A stretch of DNA of 8,235 nt from Longimicrobium sp. Its GTDB lineage: Bacteria; Gemmatimonadota; Gemmatimonadetes; Longimicrobiales; Longimicrobiaceae. The DNA is taken from positions 1-8,235 of the forward strand of contig JAUJMI010000147.1 of NCBI GenBank assembly GCA_030446945.1, given 5' to 3'. The position numbers and the translations under genes are program-made. The notes under the pieces are model-generated. The model saw only the letters and a list, made by a program, of their open reading frames with translations. It ran no database searches and was not told where the DNA came from. Below, piece by piece: positions 5,184-8,235 of this stretch (position 1 is the stretch's first letter; the number at the start of each line of letters is the position of its first letter).

Positions 5184-6494
5184 ATGGCGATCTTGGAACA
5201 CATCTACGCGCTGGCCCTGGCCGCCGCGCGCCCGCTCCTGCCGCTCGCCGCGCGCGGCGATGGGAAGTTGGCGCGCGGCATTCGTGGCCGGCGCGGCGTC
5301 CTGCAGCGCATGGCCGCCTGGGCCGATGCGGAGCGTGACCCGTCGCGCCCGCTCGTCTGGTTCCACGCCCCGAGCGTGGGCGAGGGGCTCCAGGCGCGTG
5401 CCGTGGTGGATGCTCTCCGTACGCGCCGCCCCGATCTGCAGGTGGCGTACACCTACTTCTCCCCCTCCGCCGAGTCGTTCGTGCGCACCGTCGCGGCGGA
5501 CTTCACGGACTACCTGCCCTTCGATCTGGCGCACGACGTGGGGCGCGCGCTGGACCTGCTGCGCCCCCGGGTGTTCGCCTTCTCCAAGACGGACGTGTGG
5601 CCCGTCCTCACCCGCGAGGCGCGCGCACGAGGCGTACGGCTGGCACTGCTCAGCGGGACCCTCCCCGCCACCTCCAGCCGGCTGGGTGCGGCCGCGCGGG
5701 CGGTGCTGGCTCCCGCGTACGCGCGCCTGGACCTCGTCGCCGCCATCTCCCCCGCCGACGCGGCCCGCTTCGCCGCGCTGGGCGTGCCCCCGGAGCGGCG
5801 CACGGTGATGGGAGACGCGCGCTTCGACCAGGTCCGGGAGCGTGCTGCCCGCGCGGATCGCGGCTCGCCGCTGCTAGCGCCGTTTGCGGGGTGGCCGGGG
5901 CTCACGCTGGTCGCCGGCTCCACCTGGCCCGCGGACGAGGACCACCTCGTCCCAGCCCTCGCCGGCCTGCGCGCGGAAGGGCTCGCGCTCCGCCTGATCC
6001 TGGCCCCGCACGAGCCCTCGGAGGCGCACCTCGCGCGCGCCGAAGCCGCCCTCCGCCCCCACACCCTCCCGCACGCCCGCCTCTCCGCGGTCCAGGCTGG
6101 CGCGGAGGTGCCCGTGGTGACGCTGGTGGACCGCGTCGGGGTCCTGGGGGAGCTATACGCGCTGGCGGAGCTGGCGTACGTGGGAGGCGGCTTCGGCACC
6201 GCGGGGCTGCACTCGGTCCTGGAGCCGGCGGCGTTCGGGGTGCCGGTCCTCTTCGGCCGCCGCCACGCCAACGCCCGCGAAGCGGACGAGCTCATGGCCG
6301 CCGCCGCCGCCTTCGAGGTCACCGGCACCGCTCATCTCACCGAGACGCTGCGCCGCCTGGCCGACCCCGCCGTGCGCCACCCCTCCGGCGCCGCCGCCCG
6401 GCGCTATGTGGAGGCCGGCCGCGGCGCCGCTGACCGCGGCGCCGAGATCATCGAGCGGCTGCTGGAGGAGGGCGGCTCACCTCGGAAGAGCTGA
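5184..6494 (+). CDS. waaA: 3-deoxy-D-manno-octulosonic acid (Kdo) transferase
   Basis: A 436-residue protein of the usual length for WaaA/KdtA, which moves Kdo from CMP-Kdo to lipid IVA at the inner membrane face in LPS core assembly. Seen: a hydrophobic N-terminal segment (about 7-23), WFHAPSVGEG (59-68) with E67 as the catalytic base of the SVGE motif, YTYFSPSAESF (89-99), and KTDVWPVL (135-142), where many members have ETExWP. Next come GDARFDQ (210-216 region), AGSTWPADE (244-252) and LAPHEP (273-278). GELYALAELAYVGGGFG (322-338) and GLHSVLEPAAFGVPVLFG (341-358) are the donor-binding C-terminal GT-B signature. The K at 135 resembles the K-x-E-x-W form known in Bacteroidetes KdtA, so it is probably not inactivating. 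The start follows a -10-like box directly, without a ribosome site. It is convergent with the ftsH unit; no other LPS gene lies next to it in the window. Confidence 0.93.
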   Translation: MAILEHIYALALAAARPLLPLAARGDGKLARGIRGRRGVLQRMAAWADAERDPSRPLVWFHAPSVGEGLQARAVVDALRTRRPDLQVAYTYFSPSAESFVRTVAADFTDYLPFDLAHDVGRALDLLRPRVFAFSKTDVWPVLTREARARGVRLALLSGTLPATSSRLGAAARAVLAPAYARLDLVAAISPADAARFAALGVPPERRTVMGDARFDQVRERAARADRGSPLLAPFAGWPGLTLVAGSTWPADEDHLVPALAGLRAEGLALRLILAPHEPSEAHLARAEAALRPHTLPHARLSAVQAGAEVPVVTLVDRVGVLGELYALAELAYVGGGFGTAGLHSVLEPAAFGVPVLFGRRHANAREADELMAAAAAFEVTGTAHLTETLRRLADPAVRHPSGAAARRYVEAGRGAADRGAEIIERLLEEGGSPRKS

Positions 6495-6505
6495 TCTCCC
6501 CGCGT

Positions 6506-6542
6506 GGCGGTTGAATTGAAACCGCGGCAACGACCGCGGCAA
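6506..6542 (+). repeat. Dispersed spacer repeat, copy B
   Basis: It starts GGCGGTTGAATTGAAACC and continues with two units of CCGCGGCAA (6522-6530 and 6534-6542). It is the inverted counterpart of bases 1-32, differing by two substitutions and an extra TTGAA. It begins 12 bases after the waaA stop, while copy A lies beyond yggT, so both copies sit just downstream of genes. Confidence 0.6.
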
Positions 6543-6589
6543 CCGGAAGGCGGCTGAAGCCGGCTCGGCAAAGGCGGCATTGGATCCGG

Positions 6590-6607
6590 AGTCCGCGGAG
6601 GCGGACT
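6590..6607. repeat. Small hairpin in the convergent spacer
   Basis: AGTCCGC (6590-6596) and GCGGACT (6601-6607) form a perfect 7-bp stem around the loop GGAG. It lies about 50 bases after repeat copy B and may belong to the same composite repeat. Function unknown. Confidence 0.45.
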
Positions 6608-6738
6608 TCGTGTGGCTCCAGCGGCCTTCATTCGCTCCTGGTGCGGACTGCGGTGCATTCCAGGACAGGGGCAAGCCACGTGTGGCGGCCCCTGCGAGAT
6701 TTGCGCGCGCCCATCGAGGGTCGAGGCGGGCATAGGGC

Positions 6739-6825
6739 GGGCGCGATGAATCGCGCCCCTACGAGGCACCGGGGGACGCGTCGGGCGGTGGCGCGGCCGC
6801 GGAGACCGGTGTGATGAATCACGCC
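6739..6825 (+). repeat. Two diverged copies of a GATGAATC hairpin repeat
   Basis: Copy one is GGGCGCGA-TGAA-TCGCGCCC (6739-6758), a perfect 8-bp stem, followed by CTACGAGG. Copy two is GGTGTGA-TGAA-TCACGCC (6808-6825), a 7-bp stem with one G-T pair, followed by GTACGAGA. Loop, stem layout and the TACGAG that follows are shared, so these are related elements and not chance palindromes. Similar short REP-like elements occur in many genomes (from memory). Confidence 0.6.
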
Positions 6826-6863
6826 GTACGAGACGTCCGCGCCCGGGAGAGATCCACCCGTAC

Positions 6864-6893
6864 GCCCCTCCCACAGCGGTTTGGGGGAGGGGC
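6864..6893 (-). terminator. Possible terminator of the ftsH transcript
   Basis: GCCCCTCCC (6864-6872) pairs with GGGAGGGGC (6885-6893) around a 12-base loop. It lies 31 bases past the stop of the small gene and is symmetrical enough to work in both directions. No U-tract follows on either strand, so the call rests on position and stem strength. Confidence 0.45.
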
Positions 6894-6924
6894 AGCGAGG
6901 TGACGAGCGGGGTGGGGGCCTGGC

Positions 6925-7104
6925 CTAGTTCCCGTCCCCGTCGCCGTCCTCCTTGCGCTCGCCCTCGGCCTGCGAGGGGCCGCGGCCCTCCTGATTGCTC
7001 ATGCCGGCAGCTTCGTCCGTGTTGGTGGGCCGCTCCGGCGCCGGAGCACCCTGCTCGTCGGACGTGTGGGGGCTCTTGTCGCTGTAGCGTGGGTCCTTGG
7101 GCAC
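6925..7104 (-). CDS. Small hydrophilic, probably disordered protein downstream of ftsH
   Basis: A 59-residue reading frame starting with GTG at 7104 and ending with TAG. The start is well supported: GGAGGAGG lies directly before it, inside the 13-base gap after the ftsH stop, so the two genes should be cotranscribed. The protein opens MPKDPRYSDKSPHTSD and ends KEDGDGDGN. It is rich in D, E, G, P and S, has no hydrophobic stretch, cysteine or tryptophan, and looks intrinsically disordered and acidic. I do not recognise a family. It could be a small accessory protein or substrate linked to FtsH, or a general stress peptide; position is the only hint. The strong ribosome site and the frame filling the space after ftsH argue for a real gene. 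Confidence 0.7.
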   Translation of the reverse strand: MPKDPRYSDKSPHTSDEQGAPAPERPTNTDEAAGMSNQEGRGPSQAEGERKEDGDGDGN

Positions 7105-7117
7105 CGTTCCTCCTCCG

Positions 7118-8235
7118 TTATCGGTCCGCGTCGGGCCGCGTGTCGTCGCGCGCCGACGAGGCGGCGCGGGTGTCGTCGTCCATCAGGCCGCCCTTGGGGG
7201 GCGGGGGCACCACCACGCGGTCCTCGGAGGGCTCGTGGGTACGCGGCGGCAGGTTCATGATCCGCCGCAGGTCCGCTTCGTCCACCACCTCGATCTCCAG
7301 CAGGCGCTGCGACAGCACCTCCAGCACGTCGCGGTCCTGCGTCAGAATGCGGCGCACCCGCTCGTACGTCCCGTCGATCAGGCCGCGGATCTCGGCATCG
7401 ATGGCGCGGGCGGTCTCCTCGCTGTACGAGCGCTGCGCCGTCCCGCCGTCGGAGCCCTGCAGGAACTGGTTGCGGCGCGGGCCGGAAAGGTTCACCGGGC
7501 CCAGCTCGCGGCTCATCCCGTACTCCATCACCATGCTGCGCGCCAGCTCGGTCACCCGCTCCAGGTCGTTCCCCGCGCCGGTGGAGATCTCGTTGAAGAC
7601 GATCTCCTCCGCCACGCGCCCGCCCAGGAGCACGGCGATGCGGTCCATCAGCTCCTGCTTGGTGAGCAGGTAGCGGTCCTCGGTGGGGAGCTGCTGCGTG
7701 TACCCCAGCGCCGCCACCCCGCGCGGGATGATGGAGATCTTGTGCACCGGGTCGGCCGTGGGGACGCGCTCCGCGACGATGGCGTGGCCGGCCTCGTGGT
7801 AGGCGACGATGGTGCGCTCCTTCTCGTTGATCAGCCGGTTCTTCTTCTCCAGCCCGGCGATGATGCGGTCCACCGCGTCGTCGATCTCCTTGAGCGTCAC
7901 GGCGGAGAGGTCGCGTCGCGCGGCCAGGAGCGCCGCCTCGTTGAGGAGGTTCGCCAGGTCCGCGCCCACGAAGCCCGGAGTGCGCCGGGCGATCTTTTCA
8001 AGATTCACGTCCTCGCCCAGCTGCACGTCCTTGGCGTGGATGCGCAGGATCTCCAGGCGGCCGTTGACGTCGGGCCGGTCCACCAGGATCTGGCGATCGA
8101 AGCGGCCCGGGCGCAGCAGCGCGGGGTCCAGGATCTCCGGCCGGTTGGTGGCGGCCATGATGATGACGGCCATGCGCGGGTCGAAGCCGTCCATCTCCAC
8201 CAGGAGCTGGTTCAGCGTCTGCTCGCGCTCGTCGT
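7118..8235 (-). CDS. ftsH: ATP-dependent zinc metalloprotease FtsH, C-terminal part (5' end outside the window)
   Basis: About 371 codons of the 3' end; the gene runs off the right edge, and the full family length is about 600-650. FtsH is a hexameric membrane AAA+ protease that degrades misassembled membrane proteins and regulators (LpxC in E. coli). Seen from the edge inward: [18 protein letters not shown], the end of the AAA core; the second region of homology [18 protein letters not shown] with its arginine fingers; the zinc site HEAGH (codons at 7784-7798); and the third ligand D in [10 protein letters not shown] (codon at 7565-7567). Walker A, Walker B and the membrane helices lie outside. 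The tail after the peptidase domain is charged and Pro-rich ([10 protein letters not shown], ending RPDADR). All visible catalytic residues are intact. It is the gene upstream of the small GTG-started frame, 13 bases apart. In E. coli FtsH controls LPS synthesis, yet waaA here faces it convergently, so no operon link follows. Confidence 0.97.
   Translation of the reverse strand, partial: DEREQTLNQLLVEMDGFDPRMAVIIMAATNRPEILDPALLRPGRFDRQILVDRPDVNGRLEILRIHAKDVQLGEDVNLEKIARRTPGFVGADLANLLNEAALLAARRDLSAVTLKEIDDAVDRIIAGLEKKNRLINEKERTIVAYHEAGHAIVAERVPTADPVHKISIIPRGVAALGYTQQLPTEDRYLLTKQELMDRIAVLLGGRVAEEIVFNEISTGAGNDLERVTELARSMVMEYGMSRELGPVNLSGPRRNQFLQGSDGGTAQRSYSEETARAIDAEIRGLIDGTYERVRRILTQDRDVLEVLSQRLLEIEVVDEADLRRIMNLPPRTHEPSEDRVVVPPPPKGGLMDDDTRAASSARDDTRPDADR

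Larger units (their letters stand above)
6495..6924. other. Convergent spacer rich in hairpins and dispersed repeats
   Basis: These 430 bases lie between the waaA stop and the stop of the small gene on the other strand. They contain repeat copy B (6506-6542), a small hairpin (6590-6607), two related GATGAATC hairpins (6739-6758 and 6808-6825) and a 9-bp stem (6864-6893). Several open frames cross it but none has a ribosome site or recognisable protein features. I see no gene here. Confidence 0.6.

Noticed and set aside
3969..5534. A 521-codon minus-strand open frame opposite the PfpI gene and the start of waaA
   Set aside because: It is antisense to two clear genes, is Arg/Gly/His-rich, and covers the hairpin 5101-5136 and the divergent spacer.
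6522..6542. Possible CRISPR-like array from tandem CCGCGGCAA units
   Set aside because: Only two 9-base units separated by three bases; no spacers, no further repeats and no cas genes.
6747..6815. A 22-codon plus-strand frame starting in the TGAA loop
   Set aside because: The ATG lies inside a repeat hairpin and there is no ribosome site; the peptide is Arg-rich as expected from GC-rich noise.
6404..6874. A 156-codon minus-strand frame across the convergent spacer
   Set aside because: It overlaps the end of waaA and several hairpin repeats, is Pro/Arg/Ser-rich, and has no supported start.

Overview
The window comes from a very GC-rich bacterial chromosome with an LPS-type outer membrane, since it encodes a Kdo transferase. 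Gene content, GC-rich codon use and the style of the spacer repeats fit Gemmatimonadota, most likely Longimicrobium or a relative. That placement is from memory of similar genomes and not from a search. No rRNA, tRNA, CRISPR array, transposase or phage gene is visible.

Left part (1-3972, minus strand): an M23/LytM-type cell-wall peptidase with an N-terminal membrane anchor (2929-3861) has a near-consensus sigma-70-type promoter (3943-3972) and ends at a hairpin (2877-2900). Below it is a compact three-gene unit. Two M16 (pitrilysin-like) proteins overlap by one base (1542-2729 and 349-1542), and a short YggT-family membrane protein follows 21 bases later (70-327). Both M16 proteins have lost the HxxEH catalytic signature: the first reads HLMQH and the second YLAAR. 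The pair therefore looks like a non-catalytic exported complex and is one of the two most interesting items here.

Middle part (3973-6494, plus strand): a DJ-1/PfpI-family protein (4233-5081) carries an unusual C-terminal membrane helix and a Pro/Ala-rich tail. It ends at a perfect 16-bp hairpin. Next is waaA/kdtA, the Kdo transferase (5184-6494). A -10-like TAGCTT sits at exactly the distance expected for a leaderless mRNA, and no Shine-Dalgarno sequence is seen.

Right part (6495-8235): a 430-base convergent spacer holds several hairpins and dispersed-repeat copies, one of them shared in inverted orientation with the left edge of the window. On the minus strand, the C-terminal part of ftsH enters from the right edge (7118-8235). 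It is followed 13 bases later by a small GTG-started gene for a 59-residue hydrophilic, probably disordered protein (6925-7104).

Taken together this is mostly an envelope and proteostasis neighbourhood: peptidoglycan hydrolase, exported M16-like proteins, YggT, a membrane-tethered DJ-1-like enzyme, LPS core assembly and the membrane AAA protease. No clearly new multi-gene system is present. The best leads are the doubly degenerate M16 pair, the membrane-anchored PfpI protein, the small ftsH-linked gene and the repeat-laden spacer.
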